Shown here piece by piece: positions 24,486 through 32,753 of a DNA stretch of 64,000 nucleotides (its first letter is position 1; every line of letters starts with the position of its first letter). Source of the DNA: CAMCYM01 sp964405405 (GTDB lineage Bacteria; Bacteroidota; Bacteroidia; Flavobacteriales_D; Sanyastnellaceae); NCBI GenBank assembly GCA_964405405.1, contig CAYONT010000001.1, positions 92,887-156,886 of the forward strand. Direction: 5' to 3'. Position numbers and translations under genes: made by a program. The notes beneath the pieces are model-generated. The model was not told the origin of the DNA and did not search any database. It saw nothing but the letters and a program-made list of their open reading frames with translations.

Positions 24486-24841
24486 TGCGTTCCCTGTTGA
24501 TTCTGCTCGCCCTTGTCTTACCGGGCTTGGCTTCAGCGCAAACCACGGTGAGCGATGGATGGAAGGGGCTTTATCAAAGCTCGGTGGGAACGATGTTGCT
24601 CCGTGGGGATGGTTCGGCACGACTTCCCTCGGATTTGGCCGATCCCTCCGCCGATGGATTTCAATGGGAATGGTTGGAAGAAATGGAGCGCATCAGGGTG
24701 ACCCCCTATGTCTATCAGGGCCCCCACGAACTCAACCAGCGGCTGGATTTGTGGCCCATTTATTTCGAGGCAACAGAGCGCAATGGCAAGCGGGTGTTGA
24801 CCCACACATCAGTCTTTGGTGAATACGTGTTTGTGAAATGA
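24485..24841 (+). CDS. Small exported protein, unknown
   Basis: A 118-residue protein with a clear signal peptide (MRSLLILLALVLPGLASAQ, cleavage after SAQ). The mature part is rich in Trp and Tyr (DGWKGLYQSSVGTMLLRGDG, FQWEWLEEMERI), like a small beta-sheet protein. The start overlaps the stop of the preceding exported protein by one base, so the two are probably translated together and may act as a pair. Its stop abuts the lptB stop. I recognise no family. Confidence 0.6.
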   Translation: MRSLLILLALVLPGLASAQTTVSDGWKGLYQSSVGTMLLRGDGSARLPSDLADPSADGFQWEWLEEMERIRVTPYVYQGPHELNQRLDLWPIYFEATERNGKRVLTHTSVFGEYVFVK

Positions 24842-25603
24842 TCACGTGCCCGCGGGCTGGCGGGGCCGCAAGATGAAGTGTTGCCCTAAGTAAACCCGGC
24901 GCACCTGTTCGTCCGCAGCCAACTCCTCAGCCGTACCGTGTTTCAGAATGCGTCCTTCGAACAGCAGGTACGCCCGGTCGGTGATGTGCAACGTCTCCTG
25001 CACATTGTGGTCGGTGATGAGGATGCCGATGCCCCGGGCCCGCAGCTGCTCCACGATGCGTTGGATGTCCTCGACCGCAATGGGGTCGACACCCGCAAAC
25101 GGCTCATCCAGCAAAATGAACGCAGGATCCGTCGCCAAGGCCCGCGCGATTTCCGTCCGCCGCCGCTCCCCTCCGCTCAGGACATCTCCCTTGCTTTTCC
25201 GAACCCGCTGCAGGCCAAACTCGTCCAACAACGACTCCAACATCCGCCGCTCTTCCTTGCGCCCCAGTCCCCGCAACTCCAGGATGGCCAGGATGTTGTC
25301 CTCCACACTCAACTTCCGGAACACCGAAGGCTCCTGCGGAAGATAACCGATGCCCGCCCGGCTCCGGCGGTACATGGGTTCCGTCGTGATCTCCTGATCT
25401 CCGATGAAGATGGCGCCCGAATCCACGCGCACCAGGCCCACCACCGCATAGAAACTGGTGGTCTTCCCCGCCCCATTGGGACCGAGCAACCCCACCACCT
25501 CACCCTGTCGCACCTCAAACGTCGCGTGGTCCACCACCGTCCGGGAACCGTAGCGCTTGACCAACGACTCGGCGCGCAGGGTGACGGAGGGGTGCTGGGA
25601 CAT
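24842..25603 (-). CDS. lptB: Lipopolysaccharide export ABC transporter ATPase
   Basis: A 253-residue ABC ATPase that powers extraction of lipopolysaccharide from the inner membrane with LptF, LptG and LptC. Walker A is GPNGAGKTT (41-49), the signature LSGGE (142-146), Walker B FILLDEP (162-168) and the switch His H199. LptB-specific GIGYLPQEPSVFRKL and the DHNVQETL segment are present. The frame is open far upstream, but the ATG at 25603 follows a TACCTTTG box by 4 nt and matches family N termini. lptC is encoded at 56922-57536. Confidence 0.95.
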   Translation of the reverse strand: MSQHPSVTLRAESLVKRYGSRTVVDHATFEVRQGEVVGLLGPNGAGKTTSFYAVVGLVRVDSGAIFIGDQEITTEPMYRRSRAGIGYLPQEPSVFRKLSVEDNILAILELRGLGRKEERRMLESLLDEFGLQRVRKSKGDVLSGGERRRTEIARALATDPAFILLDEPFAGVDPIAVEDIQRIVEQLRARGIGILITDHNVQETLHITDRAYLLFEGRILKHGTAEELAADEQVRRVYLGQHFILRPRQPAGT

Positions 25604-25607
25604 GGCG

Positions 25608-25615
25608 CAAAGGTA
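25608..25615 (-). promoter_or_regulatory. -7 box TACCTTTG of lptB
   Basis: Exact TAnnTTTG match followed by CGCC and the ATG at 25603, within the 16-nt gap after the DUF5686 gene. Confidence 0.7.
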
Positions 25616-25619
25616 CGGC

Positions 25620-28085
25620 TCAGATTTCCACCGAGAACCCCATCCGGACGCCCCAAACCGGTCGCTCTGGGTCGCTCGGAACATCCAGCCGGCGCACCAC
25701 GTCGAAACGCAGGAACCGGAACACATTCTCGATGCCCACACTGACTTCCACCACCGGCTTCGCCAGTCCCGAAGTGCCCTCAGGAAGTGCCAGCAGGGAT
25801 TCGTGCCGGGTGTCCCAACCGCCCACCACGGCCTTGGCGCTGGCGACCTCCCGCCATCCGAGCCTGCGAATGGCGGGCAAGTGGTTGAAAACCACACCTT
25901 CCGCGTGCCATTCCAGGGCGCCTCGGACCCAACGGTCTGCAACGAACTCGTAGAAATTCAGGAGGTTGAAGGCCAAACGATCGTAAATCAGGGTGCCACT
26001 CGCGGGCACCACCTCCATCAGGGGGAACGGTGCTGAACCCCGGTATGCACCAGCCTCCCCTTGGAACCAGAGGTGGCCCCAGAAGCCGAGTCGCCAAATG
26101 TCGGTGACCCCCAGGGTGTATCGTTCATACCGGTACTGGCTTCCGGCCACATTCGGCAGTCCCAGGGTCACATCGGCCGTGAACTGGGCCCGCTCCGTTC
26201 CAAGGCTCACCCGGTCAAATTCCCCACTCACAAACCGTTCCCCTGGGGCATACCGGAGCAACATCCTCGCCTCAGACGTGACCAAGGTGGCGATGGGCTC
26301 GCCCGTCGTGGGTTCGCGGAAGAGGAGGTCCCCCCGGGGCGCCACCCGGCGGTGGGCACCCTCGCCCTCCAGCGTGAAACCCCGGCCGAAGGTGTGCAAA
26401 ACCGTCCCCTCCAGGCGCACCACCTCCGACAACCGGGACGAAGGATTCGTGCGAAGCGCCGTCGTGAGCAAATCCCCCTGCCCAAAGAACCCCGCCATCC
26501 CGAACTGCTCCATGTCCCGTTGCGCGTTGAACGTCCACTCCGTTCGGGGGGATTTGCGCTGGATCCAGCGCACCGATCCGCCCCCTTTCCACCGGCCGTC
26601 CCCCGCACCATACGCCACGTACACCGACGGCATCCAACGCTTGGAGAACGCGTTGCTCGTGCGCAGGTCCAGCCGGTATCGCTCCCCCTCGACCGCATTC
26701 TCCGACCAAGCCGACCACCAGGCACCCAGCTCCAGCGGCCCCATTTGCACAAACCCGGTCCCCAGGAAATACCCCGCTCCTTTGAGCAGCTTCCAAGACC
26801 GCATCGCCGTGAGCGAATCGATCATCTCGTAGATGCCGGCCTCTCGCGGGAGCAGGGGAACCGGACGCACGAAGTCCGACGCCGTCGCCCGCTGAAAAGC
26901 AGCCGACTCCTCGTAAATCAAGTCCGCCCCTGGCCGAAAGGCACTGTCCGGCAACGTCTCAGACACCTCGAAATCGGCATTCCGCAGCGTCCGTCGGAGG
27001 TAGGCGCCCACTGTAGACTCCGCCCAACTCAGGTCCAGCAAAGTGTACTCGTCGCGCAGGAGCCACACGCTGTCTTGCAGGAAATACGTCTGCCGCCAAG
27101 CCAGTTCCCGCACGAAATTCAGGTTCGCATCCGGACTCACGCGCGCCTCCACCTGCTGCAAAGCCAGCGTGAGCGTATCGACCCACAGTTCCCCTTCGAA
27201 CGTCAGCTCCCCCCGTCGGCGGGGCACGAAGGCCAAATGAAACACAGCCCGGCCCTCCGCCTCCAACGTATCCAAGATGTAGAATCGGTAATGCAGCCCC
27301 CCTCGGTCGTGCAAGGGCGAAGTAAAAGCCCGGTCCAGCAAGAGCAACCGGTTGTCGTAGAGGTTGAGGTCTTGGAACCGGGTGCTGAGTTCGGCCGGGT
27401 TGTTCGAATTCTCCAGCCCGCTCATCTGCGAGACGTGGTAGATGGTTTGGTCCTTGCTCGGCTGGTTGCGATGCAGGACCGTGGCATCCGTTTCCGCGAT
27501 GAGGAACGGCAGAGCGGGTCGGGCCTCGGAGCTGTCCATGTAGTCAAACACCCAATCGAAGGGCCCCCAGTACCAGCGCTGCGTCTGCCGGAGCGAGATG
27601 TCATTGATGTCCAGCTCGATGCGGGTGTATTGTCGGTGCTTGAGACCACCGATGCGCTCGGGGTTGTTTCGGTCCTTTGCTTCGATCACCCGTTCCATCA
27701 GGGGCTTTGCGGGATTTACCGCCTTCTTGTCGGGCCGGACCTCAGCGGCCATAAGCAAGACGTTGCGCGGCTCCAGCGCGATGTCGACGCGGTTCACGAT
27801 GCCCCGTCGAATCTCGAGCTGCTGCGTGGCGTAGCCGAGGAAACTGACGGAGAGCAAGCCAGGACGGGAGGCATCGGTGGCCAAACGATAGGTCCCGTCC
27901 AAGCCCGTGGTGGTGCCCGCTCCGGCCCCGGCTCCGGTGAATACCACGTGCACGAAGGGGAGGGGTTCACCGGTTTCGCCGTCGAAGACCCGGCCGAGGG
28001 CGACGGTGGTTTGGCCTGAAGCCCCCCCCACGGAGGCCAGCCAGAGGCATCCCATTCCCAAGAACCGCCACAGGGACTTCAACAT
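25620..28085 (-). CDS. Outer-membrane protein with carboxypeptidase-regulatory-like domain and DUF5686 barrel
   Basis: An 821-residue exported protein. A signal peptide (cleavage near ASGQTT) precedes a carboxypeptidase-D-regulatory-like beta-sandwich (about 27-110: GRVFDGETGEPLPFVHVVF, GYATQQLEI). A long DUF5686 region follows, with many aromatic antiparallel strands and a C-terminal strand ending in an outer-membrane-style GVRMGFSVEI. The family is frequent in Bacteroidota and resembles TonB-dependent or SusC-type architecture without a plug; function is unknown. ATG at 28085, one base after the tatC stop, is preferred over a TTG four codons upstream. Confidence 0.85.
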   Translation of the reverse strand: MLKSLWRFLGMGCLWLASVGGASGQTTVALGRVFDGETGEPLPFVHVVFTGAGAGAGTTTGLDGTYRLATDASRPGLLSVSFLGYATQQLEIRRGIVNRVDIALEPRNVLLMAAEVRPDKKAVNPAKPLMERVIEAKDRNNPERIGGLKHRQYTRIELDINDISLRQTQRWYWGPFDWVFDYMDSSEARPALPFLIAETDATVLHRNQPSKDQTIYHVSQMSGLENSNNPAELSTRFQDLNLYDNRLLLLDRAFTSPLHDRGGLHYRFYILDTLEAEGRAVFHLAFVPRRRGELTFEGELWVDTLTLALQQVEARVSPDANLNFVRELAWRQTYFLQDSVWLLRDEYTLLDLSWAESTVGAYLRRTLRNADFEVSETLPDSAFRPGADLIYEESAAFQRATASDFVRPVPLLPREAGIYEMIDSLTAMRSWKLLKGAGYFLGTGFVQMGPLELGAWWSAWSENAVEGERYRLDLRTSNAFSKRWMPSVYVAYGAGDGRWKGGGSVRWIQRKSPRTEWTFNAQRDMEQFGMAGFFGQGDLLTTALRTNPSSRLSEVVRLEGTVLHTFGRGFTLEGEGAHRRVAPRGDLLFREPTTGEPIATLVTSEARMLLRYAPGERFVSGEFDRVSLGTERAQFTADVTLGLPNVAGSQYRYERYTLGVTDIWRLGFWGHLWFQGEAGAYRGSAPFPLMEVVPASGTLIYDRLAFNLLNFYEFVADRWVRGALEWHAEGVVFNHLPAIRRLGWREVASAKAVVGGWDTRHESLLALPEGTSGLAKPVVEVSVGIENVFRFLRFDVVRRLDVPSDPERPVWGVRMGFSVEI

Positions 28086-28086
28086 T

Positions 28087-28962
28087 CTAGGAGCCAAGGG
28101 TGTTTGCGGCAGCCTGTCGGGCCACCCGGCGGGAGATGAAGATGCTGATTTCGTAGAGCAACAACACCGGTATGGACACCAGAATCTGACTGGTCACGTC
28201 GGGGGGAGTGATGATGGCGGCCAGGACCAAGATCGCGACCACGGCATGCTTCCGGTACTTCCGCAACAACTCCGGGGTGACGAGGCCGATGCGGGAGAGG
28301 AAGTACACGGCGATGGGCAGCTGAAACACCAAGCCCGCCGCCACCACGATGGAGACAACGGTCTTCATGTAGGACGACACCGAAATCCGGGAAGCCACAT
28401 CGCCGAGTTCGTAGTTGCCCAGAAACTGCAGGGAGAAGGGCACAATGATGTAGTAACCGAAAAGCACGCCTGCGAAGAACAGCCCCGAGGTGGCGAGCCC
28501 AATTCCCCGGGCGGCCTGTCGCTCGCGGGTTTTGAGCGCGGGGCGGATGAAGAACCAGATTTGGCCTGCCACCACGGGAAAGGCCACCACGAAGCCCCCG
28601 ATGAGGCTCACCATGATGTGGGTGGTGAAGTTGCCCATCATGGTGGTGTTGATGAGCTCGTAACCGATTTCCTTGACGCAGAAGGCATCACCTGCCCCGA
28701 CAAAATGGGAAAGGCTGCACCATGCCCGGTAGGCGATGAAGTCCAGCCGGCGGGGTCCGAAGAGCACGGTGTCAAAAACCCAGTCCTTCTGGAGGAAGAG
28801 CACGGTGGCCACCGCGAAGATGGCGACGGTGGAATAGAACAGCCGGCGCCGCAGTTCCTCCAGGTGGTCCAAGAACCCCATCTGGGCCCCTTCGCCGTCT
28901 TCCGGTCGGGCACTGGACTTGCGGCTCGTGGTCGTTTCCGGTTCGGGTTGGTCGAGGGGCAT
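28087..28962 (-). CDS. tatC: Sec-independent protein translocase subunit TatC
   Basis: A 291-residue six-helix membrane protein that recognises twin-arginine signal peptides of folded cargo. It has a charged N-terminal extension (about 1-26), then MGFLDHLEELRRRLFYS (the conserved cytoplasmic start), FFIRPALKTRERQAA and ITPPDVTSQILVSIPVLLLYEISIFI. TatA/B is not in the window. A TAACTTTG box lies 37 nt upstream, directly after kdsD. The DUF5686 gene follows after one base. Confidence 0.95.
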   Translation of the reverse strand: MPLDQPEPETTTSRKSSARPEDGEGAQMGFLDHLEELRRRLFYSTVAIFAVATVLFLQKDWVFDTVLFGPRRLDFIAYRAWCSLSHFVGAGDAFCVKEIGYELINTTMMGNFTTHIMVSLIGGFVVAFPVVAGQIWFFIRPALKTRERQAARGIGLATSGLFFAGVLFGYYIIVPFSLQFLGNYELGDVASRISVSSYMKTVVSIVVAAGLVFQLPIAVYFLSRIGLVTPELLRKYRKHAVVAILVLAAIITPPDVTSQILVSIPVLLLYEISIFISRRVARQAAANTLGS

Positions 28963-28999
28963 GGTCGAGGGGCTCAGGAAGGGGACGTGAGGCGGCGTG

Positions 29000-29007
29000 C
29001 AAAGTTA
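29000..29007 (-). promoter_or_regulatory. -7 box TAACTTTG of tatC
   Basis: Exact TAnnTTTG match 6 nt past the kdsD stop, giving a leader of about 30 nt before the ATG at 28962. Confidence 0.6.
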
Positions 29008-29013
29008 CGGGGT

Positions 29014-30006
29014 TCAGAAAATCCCCTCCCGCAAGATGTCGTGCAGGTGAACGATGCCGACGTAGCGGGGTCCGTCCTGCACCACCATCCCCGTGATGGA
29101 GGCTTGTTCCATGGCAGAGAACGCTTCGACGGCCAAATCCAGTACATCCATGCTCCGCGGATCCGGGGTCATGACATCGCGGGCGGTTGCCGTCCCGCCC
29201 GGAGCGAGTCCGCGCTGCATGGCCCGGCGGATGTCCCCATCGGTCACGATGCCCACCACGGCGCCCTCCGCCGTGACGACGGTGGCCCCGCATCGGCCCG
29301 CGCTGATGGACAGCAGGACGTCCGCCAGCGGCGTCTCGGGTGCCACTTCGGGCGCCTGTTCCGTCCGAACGAGGTCGCCCAGCCGGGTGTAAAGTCGCCT
29401 CCCCAGTGCGCCGCCAGGATGGTAGGCCGCAAAGTCCTCCGCTGTGAATCCACGGGCTTCCATGAGACCGACGGCCAAGGCGTCCCCCATGGCCAGCTGG
29501 ACCGCCGTGCTCGACGTCGGTGCCAAGTTCAACGGGCACGCCTCACGCTCCACCGTGGTGTCCAAGACCACCTGGGCGTGCCGGGCCAGGGTGGAGTCGA
29601 GGTTGCCCACCATCCCGATCACCGGATTCCCCAAGCTCCTGAACAGGGGCATCAGGGCCTGAATCTCCGGAGAGTTTCCACTTTTCGAGATGACCAAAAC
29701 CACGTCCTCTGGTTGTACCAAGCCCAGGTCCCCATGGATGGCCTCGGCCGCGTGCATGAACAGGGCAGGCGTCCCAGTGGAGTTGAGGGTGGCCGTGATT
29801 TTCGCACCGATGTGGGCACTTTTTCCAATGCCGGTGATGACCACCCGTCCTTGGCACCGCCCCATCCGTTCCACAGCCTCCACAAACCGTTCGTCCAAAC
29901 GCCCGGCCAGCCGTTCAATTTCCCTGCTTTCGAGCAGCAAGGTCTCCCGGGCCCGCTCGAGCAGTCGGGTTGTTGATAAATCTTGTGGGAATTGGGTTGA
30001 ATTCAT
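29014..30006 (-). CDS. kdsD: D-arabinose 5-phosphate isomerase (KpsF/GutQ family)
   Basis: A 330-residue enzyme converting ribulose-5-phosphate to arabinose-5-phosphate, the precursor of Kdo in lipopolysaccharide. The N-terminal SIS sugar-isomerase domain (about 35-175) shows VVITGIGKSAHIGAKI, STGTPALFMHAAEAIHGDLG and ISKSGNSPEI. Two CBS domains follow (about 205-330). The ATG at 30006 (MNSTQFPQDL) is preferred to an upstream alternative at 30027. It is divergent from recQ with 99 nt between; TAACTTCG at 30056-30063 may be its -7 box. Confidence 0.92.
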   Translation of the reverse strand: MNSTQFPQDLSTTRLLERARETLLLESREIERLAGRLDERFVEAVERMGRCQGRVVITGIGKSAHIGAKITATLNSTGTPALFMHAAEAIHGDLGLVQPEDVVLVISKSGNSPEIQALMPLFRSLGNPVIGMVGNLDSTLARHAQVVLDTTVEREACPLNLAPTSSTAVQLAMGDALAVGLMEARGFTAEDFAAYHPGGALGRRLYTRLGDLVRTEQAPEVAPETPLADVLLSISAGRCGATVVTAEGAVVGIVTDGDIRRAMQRGLAPGGTATARDVMTPDPRSMDVLDLAVEAFSAMEQASITGMVVQDGPRYVGIVHLHDILREGIF

Positions 30007-30055
30007 GGCGCTTCCGGGTCGAAACAAACAGTCAACCGTTTAACTTTAATCTCCG

Positions 30056-30063
30056 CGAAGTTA
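30056..30063 (-). promoter_or_regulatory. Possible -7-like box TAACTTCG of kdsD
   Basis: TTCG variant 49 nt before the ATG at 30006, in the kdsD/recQ divergent region. The recQ side has only imperfect matches (TAACTTTA at 30041-30048, CATTTTTG at 30069-30076). Confidence 0.4.
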
Positions 30064-30105
30064 AGGCGCATTTTTGCCGGCACTGAGCGCCAAACCGCCT
30101 GTTGA

Positions 30106-32304
30106 ATGGAACTCCTGGAGACCTCTCCGATCGCCGCCTTGGGCAAGTACTTTGGATTCGATGAATTCAAGGGAGAACAACAGGCAGTGGTGGAGTGTGT
30201 TCTGCGTGGCGAAGATGCTTTTGTGCTGATGCCCACGGGTGGGGGGAAGTCCCTTTGTTACCAGCTGCCGGCGCTCATGTTGCACGGAACGGCCTTGGTG
30301 ATTTCGCCGCTGATTGCGCTGATGAAGAACCAGGTGGATGCCATCCGGGGCCACCATGAGGATCCTGCGGTGGCGCACTTTCTCAATTCCAGCTTGAACA
30401 AGGCGGAATCGCTCCAGGTGCGCGAGGATGTGGCCACCGGCCGCACGAAGTTGTTGTATGTGGCACCGGAAAGTTTGACCAAGGAGGAGAACATCCAGTT
30501 CTTGAAGTCCATTCGACTCAGCTTTGTGGCGGTGGATGAGGCCCACTGCATTTCGGAATGGGGACATGACTTCCGACCCGAGTATCGCCGCATCCGCTCC
30601 ATTGTGAAGCAGATTGCCGATGTACCGGTCATCGCCCTGACGGCCACGGCGACCCCCAAGGTACAAGCAGACATCCAGAAGAACCTGGAGATGCGGGACG
30701 CCCGCGTTTTCAAGGCCTCCTTCAACCGGGAAAATCTGTACTATGAAGTTCGCCCCAAGAAGGAAGCACTCAACCAAATCGTTCGGTTTGTTCGACAGCA
30801 CGCGGGCAAGAGTGGCATCATTTATTGCCTCAGCCGGAAGAAGGTAGAGGCCATTGCGGAACTGCTCCGAGTCAACGGGGTTCGGGCCCTCCCGTACCAT
30901 GCCGGAATGGATGCCAGTCAACGGAGCCGGGTGCAGGACCAGTTCCTGATGCAGGATGTGGACGTCATCGTGGCCACCATTGCCTTCGGCATGGGAATCG
31001 ACAAGCCGGATGTCCGGTATGTGATTCACTACGACATGCCCAAGTCGCTGGAGAGCTACTACCAGGAGACGGGACGGGCGGGAAGAGATGGGGGGGAGGG
31101 GCATTGTTTGGCCTTCTACAGCCACCGGGACATCGAGAAGTTGGAGAAGTTTCTTCAGGGCAAGCCCCTGGCTGAACAAGAGATCGGCAGCCAATTGCTT
31201 CAAGAGGTGATGGCATTCGCGGAGACCTCGCTGTCCCGCCGGAAGTTTCTGCTCCATTACTTCGGGGAAGATTTTGACGAGCGGCATGGTCCCGGTGCTG
31301 ACATGTGCGACAATGCGCGCCACCCCAAACCCATGCGGGATGGTCAGGAAGAGGTCCACATGATCCTTGGCGCGATTTACGAGCACCGCCAGGCCTTTCG
31401 CGCTCCCTTTTATACCGGTGTGCTTTGTGGCCTCCATACCCGGGAAATCGTGGACTACCAGGGCGTGAAGAGCTCGTTTTGGCAACGGGGAATGGAACGG
31501 GACACCCGCCACTGGAATGGGGTCATCCGCCAGATGTTGGTGCATGGATTGCTGGAGAAGGAGATTGAGACTTTTGGGGTGCTGAAAATCACGGAGCGGG
31601 GCATGGCGTTTTTGCGCCAGCCCGGGCCGCTCATGTTGGTGGAGGAACGGGACTATTCGGATGTGGATGCTTCGGATTCCGTAGCGCCCGGACGCACTGG
31701 AGATGCCTCCAGTGTCGACGACACCCTCCGTGCCCTGTTGACGGACCTGCGCAAGTCCGAGGCCCAGCGCCTCCAGCTTCCACCTTATGTGCTGTTCCAA
31801 GATTTCTCGCTGGATGAAATGGCCATCCATTACCCGCTGAAAGAGGAGGAGTTGCTGCGGATTTCGGGTGTCGGTGTCGGCAAGGCGAAGAAGTTTGGAG
31901 CGCCTTTCCTCGCGTTGATTCAGAAGTATGTGGCGGAGGAGGGCATCGAACGGGCAGACGATTTGCTGATCCGGGCGGCTCCGCAGCGCCAGAGTTACAA
32001 AGTCCAGATCATCCAGCGAATCGACCGAAAGATGGACTTGGAGGACATCGCCAACGACCTGAAGTTGGGCACCGACGAGTTGATTGCGGAGTTGGAACGC
32101 ATCGTCTCTTCAGGAACCCGGGTGAATTTGCGTTACATGTTGCTGGACATCATGGACGAAGACAGCCTCGAGGAGCTGATGGATTTCTTCCGGGCGTCAG
32201 AGGATGCGGGTTGGTCGGCTGCGGAAAAGGCATTCGGCGACGTATACGCCGAGGGGGAGTTGCGGCTGGTTCGGGTCCAGTTTCTGAGCGAATACGCAAA
32301 CTGA
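30106..32304 (+). CDS. recQ: ATP-dependent DNA helicase RecQ, zinc cysteines lost
   Basis: A 732-residue superfamily-2 helicase for recombination and fork repair. Motif I is TGGGKS (44-49), motif II DEAH (144-147), motif VI QETGRAGRDG (320-329). The RecQ C-terminal region follows, but the zinc-binding site is degraded: SRRKFLLHYFGEDF has Ser377 for the first Cys and GADMCDNA (397-404) keeps only C401. A winged-helix region, an HRDC domain (ISGVGVGKAKKF) and a C-terminal helical extension complete it. Some Bacteroidota RecQ proteins are known to me as zinc-less, so it is probably functional. Confidence 0.93.
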   Translation: MELLETSPIAALGKYFGFDEFKGEQQAVVECVLRGEDAFVLMPTGGGKSLCYQLPALMLHGTALVISPLIALMKNQVDAIRGHHEDPAVAHFLNSSLNKAESLQVREDVATGRTKLLYVAPESLTKEENIQFLKSIRLSFVAVDEAHCISEWGHDFRPEYRRIRSIVKQIADVPVIALTATATPKVQADIQKNLEMRDARVFKASFNRENLYYEVRPKKEALNQIVRFVRQHAGKSGIIYCLSRKKVEAIAELLRVNGVRALPYHAGMDASQRSRVQDQFLMQDVDVIVATIAFGMGIDKPDVRYVIHYDMPKSLESYYQETGRAGRDGGEGHCLAFYSHRDIEKLEKFLQGKPLAEQEIGSQLLQEVMAFAETSLSRRKFLLHYFGEDFDERHGPGADMCDNARHPKPMRDGQEEVHMILGAIYEHRQAFRAPFYTGVLCGLHTREIVDYQGVKSSFWQRGMERDTRHWNGVIRQMLVHGLLEKEIETFGVLKITERGMAFLRQPGPLMLVEERDYSDVDASDSVAPGRTGDASSVDDTLRALLTDLRKSEAQRLQLPPYVLFQDFSLDEMAIHYPLKEEELLRISGVGVGKAKKFGAPFLALIQKYVAEEGIERADDLLIRAAPQRQSYKVQIIQRIDRKMDLEDIANDLKLGTDELIAELERIVSSGTRVNLRYMLLDIMDEDSLEELMDFFRASEDAGWSAAEKAFGDVYAEGELRLVRVQFLSEYAN

Positions 32305-32354
32305 TTCCCAGGTCTGAACCCGGGCCTCTCTGGAACGAAAAACGGTCTGTGGTC

Positions 32355-32750
32355 TCAGAGACCCTTCTTGAAGAGCGCGGTCCACGCTTTGTAGCCCAAT
32401 TGAATCGAAGCCAAGAACAGGATGCCTGCGAACACCAGCCGGACCACGTTGGGGTTGAGGCGCAGGGCCCAACGGCTGCCCCAGTAGGCCCCCACGAAAA
32501 AGGTGATGGCGAGCAGGGCGGCTTGGGTGTAATGAACGTGTCCCGCTCGGGCATATCCCATGACGGCAAGGATGCCCACTGGCGGGAGCATCATGGCGAG
32601 GGAGGTTCCTTGGGCACTGTGCTGTGACATCCCCACGAAGTAAATGAGGGCGGGCACGATGATGAGCCCGCCGCCGATGCCTACGAACCCACTGGTGATG
32701 CCGGCGAACAATCCAATGAGCAGCAACACGAGGACGGTTTGAAGTTCCAT
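32355..32750 (-). CDS. Half-length TSUP (TauE/SafE, sulfite exporter) family permease
   Basis: A 131-residue membrane protein with four hydrophobic segments. It corresponds to one repeat of the TSUP family: GLFAGITSGFVGIGGGLIIVPALI is the family's glycine-rich repeat start, followed by GTSLAMMLPPVG. Full-length members have two such repeats (about 250 residues), so this one would have to dimerise. Members move sulfite, sulfonates or other anions; the substrate is not readable. It starts 3 nt after the large outer-membrane protein gene, implying co-transcription. Confidence 0.85.
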   Translation of the reverse strand: MELQTVLVLLLIGLFAGITSGFVGIGGGLIIVPALIYFVGMSQHSAQGTSLAMMLPPVGILAVMGYARAGHVHYTQAALLAITFFVGAYWGSRWALRLNPNVVRLVFAGILFLASIQLGYKAWTALFKKGL

Positions 32751-32753
32751 GGC

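Noticed and set aside
26061..28019. A 652-codon plus-strand frame antisense to the DUF5686 gene
   Set aside because: Composition is Arg/Pro/Gln-rich with no domain, as expected opposite a GC-rich gene; the minus-strand product has a signal peptide and known domains.
27907..29976. A 689-codon plus-strand frame antisense to tatC and kdsD
   Set aside because: It spans two unmistakable genes on the other strand and shows low-complexity His/Gly/Gln composition.
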